A stretch of DNA of 64,000 nt from Dyella tabacisoli (GCF_003350925.1 NZ_KZ857176.1:248001-312000), one strand, 5' to 3'. Shown: positions 27,109-35,824, counted from the stretch's first letter. Program-made: numbers and translations. Notes: a model not told the origin generated them from the letters alone.

Positions 27109-27495
27109 TCAGCTACGCAGAAGGGTGCGGGTAAGGGCGATGCCGGCTACCGTCATCGCGATCGAACCAAGCAGGTGCACCGAGATGTGGCCGGCGAACC
27201 ACAAGTATTGCTGACGCAGCAGCAGCGTGGTCGATTCGGCCGAGAAAGTGGAGAACGTGGTGAGGCCGCCGAGAAAGCCGGTGGCGATAAATAGCCGCAA
27301 CTCGGGCGGCAGCGTCTGATAGTGGTCGAACACGCCCAGTACACAGCCCATCAGCAGGCCCCCCAGCAGGTTCGCGGCGAGGGTGCCCAAGGGCAAGGTC
27401 GGAAACAGCGGGTTGAGCAACAGGCCCAGCACCCAGCGCAACCAGCATCCCAGGGCGCCGCCAATCCCTACAGCGAGAAATCCGGTATAGCCCAC
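27109..27495 (-). CDS. crcB: Fluoride ion channel CrcB (Fluc)
   Basis: A 128-residue membrane protein with four helices that forms a dual-topology dimeric fluoride exporter. The family landmarks are present: 'GGALGCWLRWVLG', 'TLAANLLGGLLMGCVLG' (with the conserved Asn) and 'GFLGGLTTFSTFSAES' (the phenylalanine-box motif). The start is GTG at 27495 with AGGAG nine bases upstream, overlapping the end region of the preceding glycosyltransferase gene by spacing of only 23 bases. No fluoride riboswitch is visible, because the leader is taken up by that gene. Confidence 0.93.
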   Translation of the reverse strand: MGYTGFLAVGIGGALGCWLRWVLGLLLNPLFPTLPLGTLAANLLGGLLMGCVLGVFDHYQTLPPELRLFIATGFLGGLTTFSTFSAESTTLLLRQQYLWFAGHISVHLLGSIAMTVAGIALTRTLLRS

Positions 27496-27518
27496 GTTGG
27501 CGGTCTCCTGGCTGGGGC

Positions 27519-28598
27519 TTATCTGTCTGCAGTCGCGATAGCGGCGATTTCGCGCGCGACATCGGCTGGCGTGCGGTCGTAGGCGTGAATGATCTGGTTG
27601 CCTGGGCCATAAGGCCCCCATTCGTCGGCACTGGTCGTATTGAAGATACCTAGCGTTGGCGCGCCTGCGGCGCAGGCTAGATGCATGATGCCGCAATCTG
27701 CGCTGGTATAGGCATCGAGCGCGGCCAGCACACTGGCCAGTTTGCGCAGATCGCCGGAGTAATAAGCCCGATAACGCGAACCCAGCAGTGAGCGACCGAA
27801 GGCCGGCACGATTTCCACGATGTCGAGATCGGTGCCTGCCGTTTCCAGCGATTGCAGAAAGGGTGTCCACCAGTCGGCGCCGAGCAGCTTGGGGCCGGTC
27901 GCGTTAGCGAAGATTCCAATCACCCGGCGTTTGCGTGCCTGCGCGCCGAACAGACGGGACAGTGCTAGGCGCCCTTGCTCGCGCTCGTCTGCGCTGAGCC
28001 GAATATCGGGAACCGGGTAAGGCGTGGCATGGACGGTGCCGAGCGCGCTGCGCAGCAAAAACACCGGGCGCTGCCCCTTGCTGATTGGTGCGTCGGTCAT
28101 CGCGACAGCGTGAGTCACGTTGCCGCTTTTCTTGGGGCTGTCGAAACCCAGCTTCCAGGTGGCGTTGGCGCGCAACAGCAGCAGGCGGCCGGTTTGCGAT
28201 TGCGGATCGGGGTCGATCGCCAGGTCGTAGCGTGTTTTGCGCATGCCGCGCAGTTCGCGCCAAAAACGCAGCGGATGGCCGAAGGCATGCGCGGGAAGCT
28301 TGAATACGCGATCCACGTTGAAGTAACGGCCGTAGATAGCCTCGGCCACCTGGCTGCGGGTGACGATATCGATTTGCGCGCCGGGGTAGCTTGTTTCCAG
28401 CTCTTGAATCAATGGCGTCAACAACAGCGCATTGCCCAAGGTGTGGCTGACATGGCAAATCAGGATGCGGTAAATGCCCGTGGCCGGTAGTGGCTGGCCG
28501 CTTGGCTGGGCCGGCTTGCCGAAGATGAGACGCATCAATCCGCCGGCGGCGCGGCGGCGGTGATCGTTGATGCGAATGGAGCGGAAGGGATTGGGCAC
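27519..28598 (-). CDS. Glycosyltransferase family 9 (heptosyltransferase-like)
   Basis: About 359 residues. It has the GT-B fold of family 9, with 'ILICHVSHTLGNALLLTPL' at the N-terminal domain, and the nucleotide-sugar binding end 'YTSADCGIMHLACAAGAPTL' plus 'GIFNTTSADEWGPYG'. Heptosyltransferases add heptose to the lipopolysaccharide inner core, though relatives use other sugars. 'HVSHTLGN' replaces the usual GDxxxT/S pattern, so the donor may differ. The start is unclear: a TTG at 28604, a GTG at 28598 with AGG six bases upstream, and an ATG at 28535 are all in frame. No other LPS genes are adjacent. Confidence 0.8.
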   Translation of the reverse strand: MPNPFRSIRINDHRRRAAGGLMRLIFGKPAQPSGQPLPATGIYRILICHVSHTLGNALLLTPLIQELETSYPGAQIDIVTRSQVAEAIYGRYFNVDRVFKLPAHAFGHPLRFWRELRGMRKTRYDLAIDPDPQSQTGRLLLLRANATWKLGFDSPKKSGNVTHAVAMTDAPISKGQRPVFLLRSALGTVHATPYPVPDIRLSADEREQGRLALSRLFGAQARKRRVIGIFANATGPKLLGADWWTPFLQSLETAGTDLDIVEIVPAFGRSLLGSRYRAYYSGDLRKLASVLAALDAYTSADCGIMHLACAAGAPTLGIFNTTSADEWGPYGPGNQIIHAYDRTPADVAREIAAIATADR

Positions 28599-28626
28599 GG
28601 GCAACCTGTGTAATAACGTTGGACTG

Positions 28627-28658
28627 AAAACCCGCCCTTCTGCGACAAGAAGGAGGGC
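28627..28658 (-). terminator. Intrinsic terminator of the HEAGH-protein gene
   Basis: A stem of GCCCTTCT (28634-28641) with AGAAG-GAGGGC (28648-28658, one bulge) is followed on the minus strand by TTTT (28627-28630). It abuts the stop codon at 28659. Confidence 0.65.
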
Positions 28659-29162
28659 TTAGCGAAGCTGGCCTTCAGTGTTAAGTAGCTGGTGTTCAAT
28701 CAACCACCGCCGCGCATTCTCCGCATCTTGTTCGAACCATGCACGGGTGGAGCCCAGCCGAAAGGAATAGCCCCACGCATCCATGTCGCTCATCAGCCGG
28801 GCGCGGCCCACGCCCGGCAGTTCATCGGCCAGCACGATCTGCAGATAGCAGGTGGCGTCTTCTTCTTCGATCGAATCAGTCGCGTCGGTGTGCACCGCGC
28901 CGCGCCGCTCTGGCGGCAATACGATCAAATGTCCGGCTTCATGCAACAAGGAGTGCAGCGGTGTGTCGTCACGGGCGTAAACGGTATGGCCAATGATGCC
29001 AGCCTCCTCATCGCCCCAGAAGCTACCGGGAATGGCTGCGCCGCTTTCGACGCGCTGCAGGCTCAAGTCGTACCGGGCAAGCAGCGCGCGAATGGCCGCC
29101 TCGTCGTTGTCAGCCAGTCGAAGTACCTCGACGGCCGCCGGATGGGAGATAGGCGAATGCAT
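28659..29162 (-). CDS. Small protein with HExxH metalloprotease motif, function unknown
   Basis: A 167-residue cytoplasmic protein. 'LHSLLHEAGHLIVLP' contains His74-Glu75-x-x-His78, the zinc-binding signature of many metallopeptidases, and 'DATDSIEEEDATCYLQIVLA' downstream offers acidic residues for a third ligand (ImmA/IrrE-like order). There is no signal peptide and no DNA-binding domain. ImmA-type proteases cleave repressors, but no repressor gene is adjacent. The gene is followed by its own terminator and lies 115 bases downstream of minE, so it may be transcribed with the min genes or alone. I assign only 'putative metallopeptidase'. Confidence 0.65.
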   Translation of the reverse strand: MHSPISHPAAVEVLRLADNDEAAIRALLARYDLSLQRVESGAAIPGSFWGDEEAGIIGHTVYARDDTPLHSLLHEAGHLIVLPPERRGAVHTDATDSIEEEDATCYLQIVLADELPGVGRARLMSDMDAWGYSFRLGSTRAWFEQDAENARRWLIEHQLLNTEGQLR

Positions 29163-29277
29163 CTAGGGATGCCGCATCACAAGCGGCAAAGCCGATCCGA
29201 TCTGCCGCTCGACGACATCCAGTGGGGCAGGGCCGCCATATTGGAACGGGCAATGGGCCATCGACTTGCCGTGGCGA

Positions 29278-29556
29278 TTAGCCTGCCGCCGGTTTGGCCG
29301 CAGGCTTACCGTCGGGCAGGGCAACCGAAAGCTCAAGTATCTCGTGGCCGCTGTCGCGTTCGAGATTGATGCTGATCGCTTCGAGGTCAACGTGAACATA
29401 TTTCTTGATGACTTCGAGCAATTCGTTGCGTAGCAGCGGGAGGTAATCCGGTGCACCGCGGGTGGAACGCTCCTGCGCCACGATAATGCGTAGGCGTTCC
29501 TTGGCCACGGTGGCTGTCGGTTCCGGTTTGCGCTTCAGGAAATCAAGAATACCCAT
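29278..29556 (-). CDS. minE: Cell division topological specificity factor MinE
   Basis: A 92-residue protein that binds MinD and drives its pole-to-pole oscillation. '[20 protein letters not shown]' is the membrane-targeting N-terminus and '[11 protein letters not shown]' the MinD-contacting strand/helix. The C-terminal part forms the dimer domain, ending in an alanine/proline-rich tail. It follows minD by five bases. The frame continues upstream for hundreds of bases through minD, but only 29556 gives the family start. Confidence 0.95.
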   Translation of the reverse strand: MGILDFLKRKPEPTATVAKERLRIIVAQERSTRGAPDYLPLLRNELLEVIKKYVHVDLEAISINLERDSGHEILELSVALPDGKPAAKPAAG

Positions 29557-29561
29557 CGCGA

Positions 29562-30377
29562 TTAGCCTCCGAATACGCGCTGGAGAAAGCCCTTCTTGGG
29601 CACGTCGATAAAGCGCAGCGGGCGCTCCTCGCCGAGTACGCGGGCTACCGTATCGCTGTAGGCTTGGCCGGCATGTGACTCGGGTGCAAGGATGACCGGC
29701 ACGCCGGCGTTCGATGCGGCCAGCACGTTCTCCGATTCGGGAATGACGCCGACCACGGTGATGCCGAGAATTTCTTCTACGTCTTTGACGCTGAGCATTT
29801 CGCCGGCGGCAACGCGAATGGGGTTGTAGCGAGTCAGCAGCAGGTGCTGCTTGATCGCGCCGTCGCCGCGTTCGGCGCGACGGGTTTTGCTGGCGAGCAG
29901 GCCAAGGATGCGATCGGAGTCGCGCACCGAGGAAACCTCGGGATTGACCACCACCATCGCGTGATCGGCGAAATACATCGCCAGATGCGCGCCCTTCTCG
30001 ATGCCGGCGGGCGAGTCGCACACGATGTAGTCGAAACCTTCCTCCGACAGCCCGTCGAGCACTTTCTCCACGCCTTCCTGGGTCAGCGCGTCTTTGTCGC
30101 GGGTCTGGCTGGCAGCCAGGACGTAGAGATTCTCGTGGCGCTTGTCTTTGATTAGCGCCTGCTTCAGCGTGGCCTCGCCCTGCACCACGTTGACGAAGTC
30201 GTACACCACGCGCCGCTCGCAACCCATGATGAGATCGAGGTTGCGCAGGCCCACGTCGAAATCGATCACTGCGACTTTTTTGCCGGCGATGGCCAGGCCG
30301 GTGGCGAGAGAGGCACTTGTGGTGGTTTTGCCGACACCACCTTTACCGGAAGTGACAACAATAATTTCAGCAGTCAA
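29562..30377 (-). CDS. minD: Septum site-determining ATPase MinD
   Basis: A 271-residue deviant Walker ATPase. The P-loop is '[14 protein letters not shown]' with Lys11 and Lys16, and '[17 protein letters not shown]' and '[11 protein letters not shown]' follow. The C-terminal amphipathic helix '[10 protein letters not shown]' binds the membrane. MinD carries MinC to the membrane to block division at the poles. The first codon is TTG at 30377, with GGAG seven bases upstream. No in-frame ATG lies near the conserved '[10 protein letters not shown]' start, so a non-ATG start is the likely reading. Confidence 0.96.
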   Translation of the reverse strand: MTAEIIVVTSGKGGVGKTTTSASLATGLAIAGKKVAVIDFDVGLRNLDLIMGCERRVVYDFVNVVQGEATLKQALIKDKRHENLYVLAASQTRDKDALTQEGVEKVLDGLSEEGFDYIVCDSPAGIEKGAHLAMYFADHAMVVVNPEVSSVRDSDRILGLLASKTRRAERGDGAIKQHLLLTRYNPIRVAAGEMLSVKDVEEILGITVVGVIPESENVLAASNAGVPVILAPESHAGQAYSDTVARVLGEERPLRFIDVPKKGFLQRVFGG

Positions 30378-30413
30378 GGGTCATCTCCGCATAGTTTTTG
30401 TAGTTAGTAATCG

Positions 30414-31208
30414 TCATAGTTTGGCGATCAGCAGTTTTTCACCATCGAGCCAGCATTGCACGGCTTGGCCTTCGAGGTCTTTGGGAATCTGTTCAAACAC
30501 CCGGTAATGACCGGCAATAGCGACCAGTTCGGCGCGAAAGTCAGACACGAAGATACGCGCCTTTTCGTCGCCTTGCGCCCCAGCCATGGCGCGACCGCGC
30601 AGCCCGCCATAGATATGGATGCTGCCATCGGCGATCACTTCGGCGGCATTGGCGATGGCGCCGGTGACAACCAGATCGCGATCACGCGCATAAATCTGCT
30701 GACCCGAACGCACTGTACCGTCGTGATGCTGTGCGCCCAATGAAGGGCCGGCGGCATCGGCTTGTTCGGAGGGTGCCGGCTCGGCCTTGACCGCTGCGGT
30801 CTTGGCGGAATCATTGCGCGGGGCCGCTTCGGCTGCCGTTGGCGCGGCGACGCTGCCACCGTTGGCCGGCTCATAGGCGGCGCGGAATTTGGCGATCAGC
30901 GGCAGGCCCATGCGCTTGGCCAGGGCTTCGGTTTCGCTGGTGCCGTAGGCCAGCCCCACCGGCAGCATGCCGGCGCTGCGCACGGCTTCAAGCAAGGCAT
31001 CGACCGTGCCGTCGTCGGGCAGATTGAGCAGGTGACTCAGGTCGAGTACGACGGCGGCGCGTGAAAACAACTGCGGCGCAGCGCGCACACGGCGTTCGAG
31101 TTCGTCGCACAAGGCGGCGGCATCGACCCGGCGCACGCGCACGCAGGCAATTCCGACCTGGCCGAAGCGCAGGTCACAAGCATCGGAAGTATCCATTTGT
31201 GCATTCAT
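30414..31208 (-). CDS. minC: Septum site-determining protein MinC
   Basis: A 264-residue inhibitor of FtsZ assembly. The N-terminal domain (1-115) has 'VVLDLSHLLNLPDDGTVDAL'. A long alanine/proline/lysine-rich linker (about 118-158) is followed by the C-terminal beta-helix domain ('RSGQQIYARDRDLVVTGAIA', 'GSIHIYGGLRGRAMAGA') that binds MinD. The order minC-minD-minE on one strand is the usual one. The start at 31208 overlaps the stop of the upstream GNAT gene (ATGA). Confidence 0.95.
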   Translation of the reverse strand: MNAQMDTSDACDLRFGQVGIACVRVRRVDAAALCDELERRVRAAPQLFSRAAVVLDLSHLLNLPDDGTVDALLEAVRSAGMLPVGLAYGTSETEALAKRMGLPLIAKFRAAYEPANGGSVAAPTAAEAAPRNDSAKTAAVKAEPAPSEQADAAGPSLGAQHHDGTVRSGQQIYARDRDLVVTGAIANAAEVIADGSIHIYGGLRGRAMAGAQGDEKARIFVSDFRAELVAIAGHYRVFEQIPKDLEGQAVQCWLDGEKLLIAKL

Positions 31209-31825
31209 GGGCGCCGCTCTCCGGCGAGGCGGCGCTGGGTGGTGTTTGAAGGAATGAGGTGTTTGCGTTCGGCCAGCCAGGGAACATCGGGCAGGCCACC
31301 GCTCTGCAGGTAGGTGTCGCGCACGTAGGCGTAGCTGGGTAGATCCTTGGCCAGCAGGCTGACCTGCGGACCTTGCTCGCTCATGCGTTGCTGGCCGACC
31401 TCTTGAAAGCCATAGGTGCCGTGGAACAGCACCACCACATCGTCGCGCGGCTCCAGAATCACCTCGCAAGTGAGCAGCGGCACACGTACTTCGGCATAGC
31501 TGTTGACGTCGCAATAGAAAATGCGGCCCAGGCCGTGACGACGATAGGCATTGGCGATCACGATGCGGTCGATGTAGACGAACTGCGGATAGCGCTGGCT
31601 AAACCAGCAGTAGTTCGAGCTGTCGTAGTCGCTGCCTTCGCGTAAAGCGATCAGAAAGCCGGCGAGGTGACCATCGATTTCGGCCACGCGGAAATAATCG
31701 GCGTGCTCGAAAAAGTAACGCAGTCGCGTGGCGTCAAGGGCGAGGATGGAGCGGCCGGCGGCGTTGTTGAGCGCCAGTACGGCATCCAGGTCGTGCTCGC
31801 GCACGTCGCGGATGGCAAGGGCCAT
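31205..31825 (-). CDS. GNAT family N-acetyltransferase
   Basis: A 206-residue acetyltransferase with the GNAT acetyl-CoA site in 'VIANAYRRHGLGRIFYCDVN' (the Q/RxxGxG/A element is 'RRHGLG') and strands 'GHLAGFLIALREG' before it. The gene leads the minCDE unit by a 4-nt overlap with minC. The target molecule is unknown. Genes at this place in relatives are often annotated only as GNAT, and coupling to minC does not prove a cell-division role. Confidence 0.8.
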   Translation of the reverse strand: MALAIRDVREHDLDAVLALNNAAGRSILALDATRLRYFFEHADYFRVAEIDGHLAGFLIALREGSDYDSSNYCWFSQRYPQFVYIDRIVIANAYRRHGLGRIFYCDVNSYAEVRVPLLTCEVILEPRDDVVVLFHGTYGFQEVGQQRMSEQGPQVSLLAKDLPSYAYVRDTYLQSGGLPDVPWLAERKHLIPSNTTQRRLAGERRP

Positions 31826-32164
31826 TCGTTGCTCCGCAGTTGATGTGATTCGATCCAGGACCGCTTACCGGCCCTGAGTGGTGACGCATTATGGCATGGC
31901 CGGTTGGCCGCACATAACACGGCGCAGCATGTAAAACCTTTGTAAAACGGCAGTCTGGCGGCTCTCGCTATGGCAGGGGCGATGAAGTCGTGCGCGCTGC
32001 ATATAAAAGCGTGGCCGGACCTTCCGTGCAGCGGGTCTTTCTGGCGTCACTTCTGGATAGAGGGCGAAATCGTGGTTTGACGTGGAGCCGGCAAAGATCC
32101 GAACAAACGAAGCATGACTTCTCGCGCATTGCGCCTTATGGGCGAGTGGCTAATGATGTGAGGC
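31826..32164. promoter_or_regulatory. Divergent region of the GNAT-min unit and the two-component system
   Basis: 339 bases without a gene. Two copies of TGTAAAAC (31930-31937 and 31941-31948) are spaced by 11 bases, one helical turn, which would suit a dimeric regulator. A GCATATAAAAG element near 31999-32009 looks like a possible -10 region. No other structure stands out. Confidence 0.4.
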
Positions 32165-33394
32165 ATGCTCATGCCTTGGTTCATTGTCAATCACATCCGG
32201 CTGTTGCGTTACGCCGGGCTATTCACTTACCTGTGCGTCGGCACACCCTTAATCACCAGTTGGGCGACTGAGCGGCTGGGCATGTTGCCAGGGCCGAATT
32301 TCGCGCTGTTGCTGTGGACGTTGAGTTATCTGGTTTTCGGGCTGCTGTATTGGCTTTTGACCAGCAATCTCGATTCCCATCGCTTCCTTGGGCTGCGTTT
32401 GCTGGGCCTGGCTGTCATGACCACCGCAGCGGTGGCCGTGGGCTGGTACAGCCACAGCGGGTTGTCGGCCATGCTGATGGTGGTTGCCTCGGTGGTGCTG
32501 CCTTGGCTGTTGCCGTTCTGGCTGGGTGTTGCCTGGATCTTGCTGCAGAACCTGAGTCTGGTTGCTGTTTTCGCCAGTTTCCCGGAATACGATCACAGCA
32601 TGCGGCTGGCCTTTCTGCAGGCCAGCATTTACCTGGGGATTTCCGCGCTCACCTTCTGTACTTCGGCCGTAGCGAGCCAGCAGACCGAGGCGCGCGAAGC
32701 CCAGCGCCGCCTCAACTCCGAACTACGCGCCACCCGCGCTTTGCTGGCCGAATCCACCCGCATCGCCGAGCGCATGCGTATTGCGCGCGAGCTGCACGAT
32801 CTGATCGGCCACCATCTGACCGCGCTGAGCCTGAATCTGGAGGTGGCCAGCCATTTGACCAACACCGAGGCGGCCGAGCATGTGCGCAAGGCGCAGGCGA
32901 CCGCCAAGCATCTGTTATCGGATGTGCGCGAGGCGGTCAGCGAATTGCGCCAAGACGATGCGATCGACCTGACCCAGGCCTTGCGCAGCCTGATCGAGGG
33001 CGTGCCGGGCTTGAACGTGCATGTGGAAACGCCGCCGCGCTTCAGTGTCGAAGACCCGCGCCGGGCCCAGGTGCTGCTGCGCTGTGCGCAAGAAATTCTC
33101 ACCAACACCGCACGCCACGCCGGCGCGCGTAATCTATGGCTGAAATTTGCCTATGCCGATGCCGACCTGCTGGGGCTGGACGCCCGCGATGACGGTCGCG
33201 GCGCGGCGCATTTCCGTCCCGGCAATGGTTTGTCGGGCATGCGCGAGCGGCTGGCCGAATTTGGCGGTAGTGTGTCGGTGGATTCGAGTGTGGGTCAGGG
33301 GTTTGCGTTAAATGTGCGCTTGCCGTTGGGTGAAGCGCCCACGCTGGCGCATACGCCGTCGAGGTTCGAGCCGCCCGCCCTTATCGTGCCGTGA
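32165..33394 (+). CDS. NarL-type sensor histidine kinase (HisKA_3)
   Basis: A 409-residue kinase with five or six membrane helices in residues 10-170 and no large periplasmic domain, like DesK or LiaS. A coiled region (175-205) leads to the H-box 'RIARELHDLIGHHLTALS' with His211. The ATPase part has 'LRCAQEILTNTARHAGARNL' (N-box) and 'GRGAAHFRPGNGLSGMRERL'. It phosphorylates the response regulator encoded downstream (33512). A second ATG at 32171 suits the upstream GAGG better. The stimulus is probably something in or at the membrane. Confidence 0.88.
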   Translation: MLMPWFIVNHIRLLRYAGLFTYLCVGTPLITSWATERLGMLPGPNFALLLWTLSYLVFGLLYWLLTSNLDSHRFLGLRLLGLAVMTTAAVAVGWYSHSGLSAMLMVVASVVLPWLLPFWLGVAWILLQNLSLVAVFASFPEYDHSMRLAFLQASIYLGISALTFCTSAVASQQTEAREAQRRLNSELRATRALLAESTRIAERMRIARELHDLIGHHLTALSLNLEVASHLTNTEAAEHVRKAQATAKHLLSDVREAVSELRQDDAIDLTQALRSLIEGVPGLNVHVETPPRFSVEDPRRAQVLLRCAQEILTNTARHAGARNLWLKFAYADADLLGLDARDDGRGAAHFRPGNGLSGMRERLAEFGGSVSVDSSVGQGFALNVRLPLGEAPTLAHTPSRFEPPALIVP

Positions 33395-33511
33395 CCTGTG
33401 GCGCTCACGCCGGCCATGAACGGCATGCCAGAATGCCGCGGCACGATGCAGCATCGTTTCTGTGCCCTATCGGCATGACGCCATGGGTAATAACCGCTTC
33501 GAGGATTCACG

Positions 33512-34153
33512 ATGATTTCCGTCTGTCTCGTTGACGACCAGAACCTGGTACGCCAAGGGGTGCGTTCCCTGCTCGGCCTGGCCGAGGATATCTGTGTAGT
33601 GGCCGAATGCGCCGATGGCGCGCAAGCGGTGGTGGACATTCCACGTGTCAAACCCGACGTGGTGCTGCTGGATCTGCGCATGCCGAACATGAGCGGGCTG
33701 GAAGTACTGCAGGCCTTGTCTGCGCGCAACGAGTTGCCGCCGACGATCATCCTCACCACCTTCGATGACGATCAATTGGTGCTGCAGGGGCTTAAAGCCG
33801 GCGCACGGGGGTTTTTGCTTAAAGATGTGACTCTGGAGCAGCTAGTGGAGGCCGTACGCACGGTCGCCGCGGGCGGCTCGCTGGTAGCGCCGATGGTTAC
33901 CCAGCGCCTGTTGGCCGGGGTAGGGCGCATGCAGAACCAGTTCACCAGCCTGGAGCAGCCCGATCCGCTGACCGAGCGCGAAACCGAGATCTTGCGACTG
34001 CTTTCGGGTGGTTATAGCAACAAGGAGATCGCCAACTCGCTGAAGGTGGCCGAGGGGACGGTGAAGAATCATGTCTCCAATATTCTCTCCAAGCTGGGTG
34101 TGCGCGACCGTACCCGCGCCGTGCTGAAGGCGCTGGAACTAGGCATTGTCTAG
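33512..34153 (+). CDS. NarL/FixJ-family response regulator
   Basis: A 213-residue regulator. The receiver domain begins 'MISVCLVDDQ' with acidic residues at 8-9, and the phosphorylation site is Asp54 in 'VVLLDLRMPNMSG'. The LuxR-type helix-turn-helix is near the end ('LTERETEILRLLSGGYSNKE', 'VKNHVSNILSKLGVRDR'). It is paired with the kinase 117 bases upstream. Likely targets include its own operon and the structured region downstream, but no operator can be defined. GAGG lies nine bases before the ATG. Confidence 0.9.
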   Translation: MISVCLVDDQNLVRQGVRSLLGLAEDICVVAECADGAQAVVDIPRVKPDVVLLDLRMPNMSGLEVLQALSARNELPPTIILTTFDDDQLVLQGLKAGARGFLLKDVTLEQLVEAVRTVAAGGSLVAPMVTQRLLAGVGRMQNQFTSLEQPDPLTERETEILRLLSGGYSNKEIANSLKVAEGTVKNHVSNILSKLGVRDRTRAVLKALELGIV

Positions 34154-34519
34154 TTCGTAGCTCTTAGAGCCTGTTTACGATCTCTGAGTAGCTCGCGTTG
34201 AGCCGCTGTGGCCGCCAGGTGATAGTGCGTGGCGCAGCGCCTGACTGGCCGTCAGGTCAAGCCGCGCGCTGGCGCATGGCGGCCACAGCGGCTCAACCCT
34301 TCGGGCCGTGGCGGCAGCTCTCGAAACAGCCGTCGCCACGGCCGTCTGCGACGGCATTCACAACCCAATAGCGTTCCCGCCCGCGAGCAAGTACCATCGA
34401 CGCCTTCGGCGCTGGCCGACCCCTGTCACGATGCGATTCCTTCGGGATGGTTCCTGTGGCGGACTGGTCTCCGGCGACGCCTTAGTGCCGCCTTAAAGAG
34501 ACGTTCGGAGAGCCCCGGA
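34154..34519. repeat. Structured intergenic region with two large inverted repeats
   Basis: 366 bases between the response regulator and the SRPBCC gene. Perfect 21-bp arms lie at 34197-34217 and 34277-34297 around a 59-base loop that itself contains short complementary stretches. A second pair, GGCCGTGGCG (34304-34313) and CGCCACGGCC (34334-34343), follows. The frame that reaches through it into the next gene codes for an arginine/serine-rich stretch without features and is not taken as coding. The shape fits a REP-like or small mobile palindromic element. Confidence 0.75.
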
Positions 34520-35824
34520 ATGATGCGTGTTCTTGAATTTATTGTTGCCCTTGCCATTGTCGCCGTCGTAGGCATCGTGGTGGGCGTGGTCATGCCCGGT
34601 AGTGGCCATGTGGAAAGGTCATTGGTTGTCGGCAAGGACATGCGTCAGGTCTATGACGTGCTGAGCAATTTTCGCCGCTACCCCGATTACTCGGTACAGC
34701 GTTCGTACGATCGCAATATCGCCTACACCTTTTCCGGCAAGGCCTACGGCGCAGGCTCCGAGCTGAGCTGGTCCAGTGCCGACGACAAAGTGGGCAAGGG
34801 CAAGCTGACCATCGCCAGCGTCGAGCCGCAGTTCGACAAGGTCGATTCGACCGCCAAGTCCGCCAAGATCGTCTGGAATCTGGATAACGACTGGCGCGGC
34901 CAGGACAAGCATTTCACCCTCGATCTCGACCGCCAGGGCAGCCGTGGCCAGTTGACCAAGATCACCTGGTCCTATGACGTCGCTTACGGCTTCAATCTGA
35001 TCGATCGCTATTCCAATCTGTACATCCACGGCGATCCCGACACCTTCATTCAGTTCAGCCTGAACAACCTGCAGAACGTGCTGGCTCAGGTGCCGAACAT
35101 CGACTACACCAAGCTGATCCCGTATATCGAACAGACCCAGCCGACGCCGATGTTGCTGGTATCGACCTCGATCGAGCGCAAGGGCGGCCTGGATGCATTG
35201 AACGAGGCTACCGACAAGGCCGTCTCGCAGATTCAGGATGCCGCCAAAAAGCTCGGTGTCACGGTGGTTGGTCCGCGTACCCTTTTCACGACCAATTACG
35301 GCGACCAGACCTACACCTTCGACGTCGGCTTGCCGATCAGTGCCGCCAGCCTCACCGTGGCCGGCAAGAGCGAAGAGCTGACGGCGCCGAAGGCACCGGA
35401 TCTGACCGCCGCCGGCAGCGAGACTCCGGCAGCCGATGCCACCGCTCCGGGCAGCCGCGACCGCTTTGGCCGTCTGGTTATCGATAACAACGTGCGTGCT
35501 GTGCTGGCTTACGGTGGCGCGGCCCTCAAGGGCGAGTGGAACGGTACCGCCGCCGGCGTGCCGCAGACCCGCGACATGCTGAAGGCCTATGCCCAGGCGC
35601 ATGGCTACAAGTTCGACGAAGTGGTCAACCGCTTCTACGACATCCTGGCCAAGCCGGAAGTGAAGCAGGGCGACAACGTCACCAGCTACGCCCGTTTCGA
35701 TGTCTACCTGCCGCTTAGCGACGCCCCGGCCGCAACGCCGGAGCAAGAGGCCGGCCTCAAGCCGCCGTCGCTCGACGATAGCAACCCGGCCCCGGCCAGC
35801 ACGGCAGCCGCTCCGGCGAAGTAA
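34520..35824 (+). CDS. SRPBCC-domain membrane-anchored protein with GyrI-like C-terminal part
   Basis: A 434-residue protein. A single N-terminal membrane helix ('VLEFIVALAIVAVVGIVVGV') is followed by a START/SRPBCC-type domain to about residue 175 ('SLVVGKDMRQVYDVLSNFRR', 'KITWSYDVAYGFNLIDRYSN'). A region like the effector-binding domain of GyrI/AraC proteins comes next ('PTPMLLVSTSIERKGGLDAL', 'TLFTTNYGDQTYTFDVGLPI'), and a proline/alanine-rich tail ends the protein. Both modules bind hydrophobic ligands in known families, so lipid or small-molecule binding at the outer face of the inner membrane is plausible. It is a single gene ending in a clear terminator. Confidence 0.75.
   Translation: MMRVLEFIVALAIVAVVGIVVGVVMPGSGHVERSLVVGKDMRQVYDVLSNFRRYPDYSVQRSYDRNIAYTFSGKAYGAGSELSWSSADDKVGKGKLTIASVEPQFDKVDSTAKSAKIVWNLDNDWRGQDKHFTLDLDRQGSRGQLTKITWSYDVAYGFNLIDRYSNLYIHGDPDTFIQFSLNNLQNVLAQVPNIDYTKLIPYIEQTQPTPMLLVSTSIERKGGLDALNEATDKAVSQIQDAAKKLGVTVVGPRTLFTTNYGDQTYTFDVGLPISAASLTVAGKSEELTAPKAPDLTAAGSETPAADATAPGSRDRFGRLVIDNNVRAVLAYGGAALKGEWNGTAAGVPQTRDMLKAYAQAHGYKFDEVVNRFYDILAKPEVKQGDNVTSYARFDVYLPLSDAPAATPEQEAGLKPPSLDDSNPAPASTAAAPAK

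Noticed and set aside
27496-27700. Fluoride riboswitch before crcB
   Set aside because: The upstream sequence is coding for the glycosyltransferase, and the crcB-motif landmarks were not found.
29557-30222. Long open frame upstream of and in frame with minE
   Set aside because: It lies within minD on the same strand in another frame. MinE has a fixed short N-terminus.
26664-34190. GAGCCTGTCTAAA (about 26672) and GAGCCTGTTTACG (about 34168) as insertion-sequence ends
   Set aside because: They resemble ends of some insertion sequences, but no second end, target duplication or transposase fragment accompanies them.
34229-34519. 97-residue extension of the SRPBCC protein
   Set aside because: It crosses the inverted repeats, is arginine/serine-rich without features, and the membrane helix directly after 34520 is a natural N-terminus.
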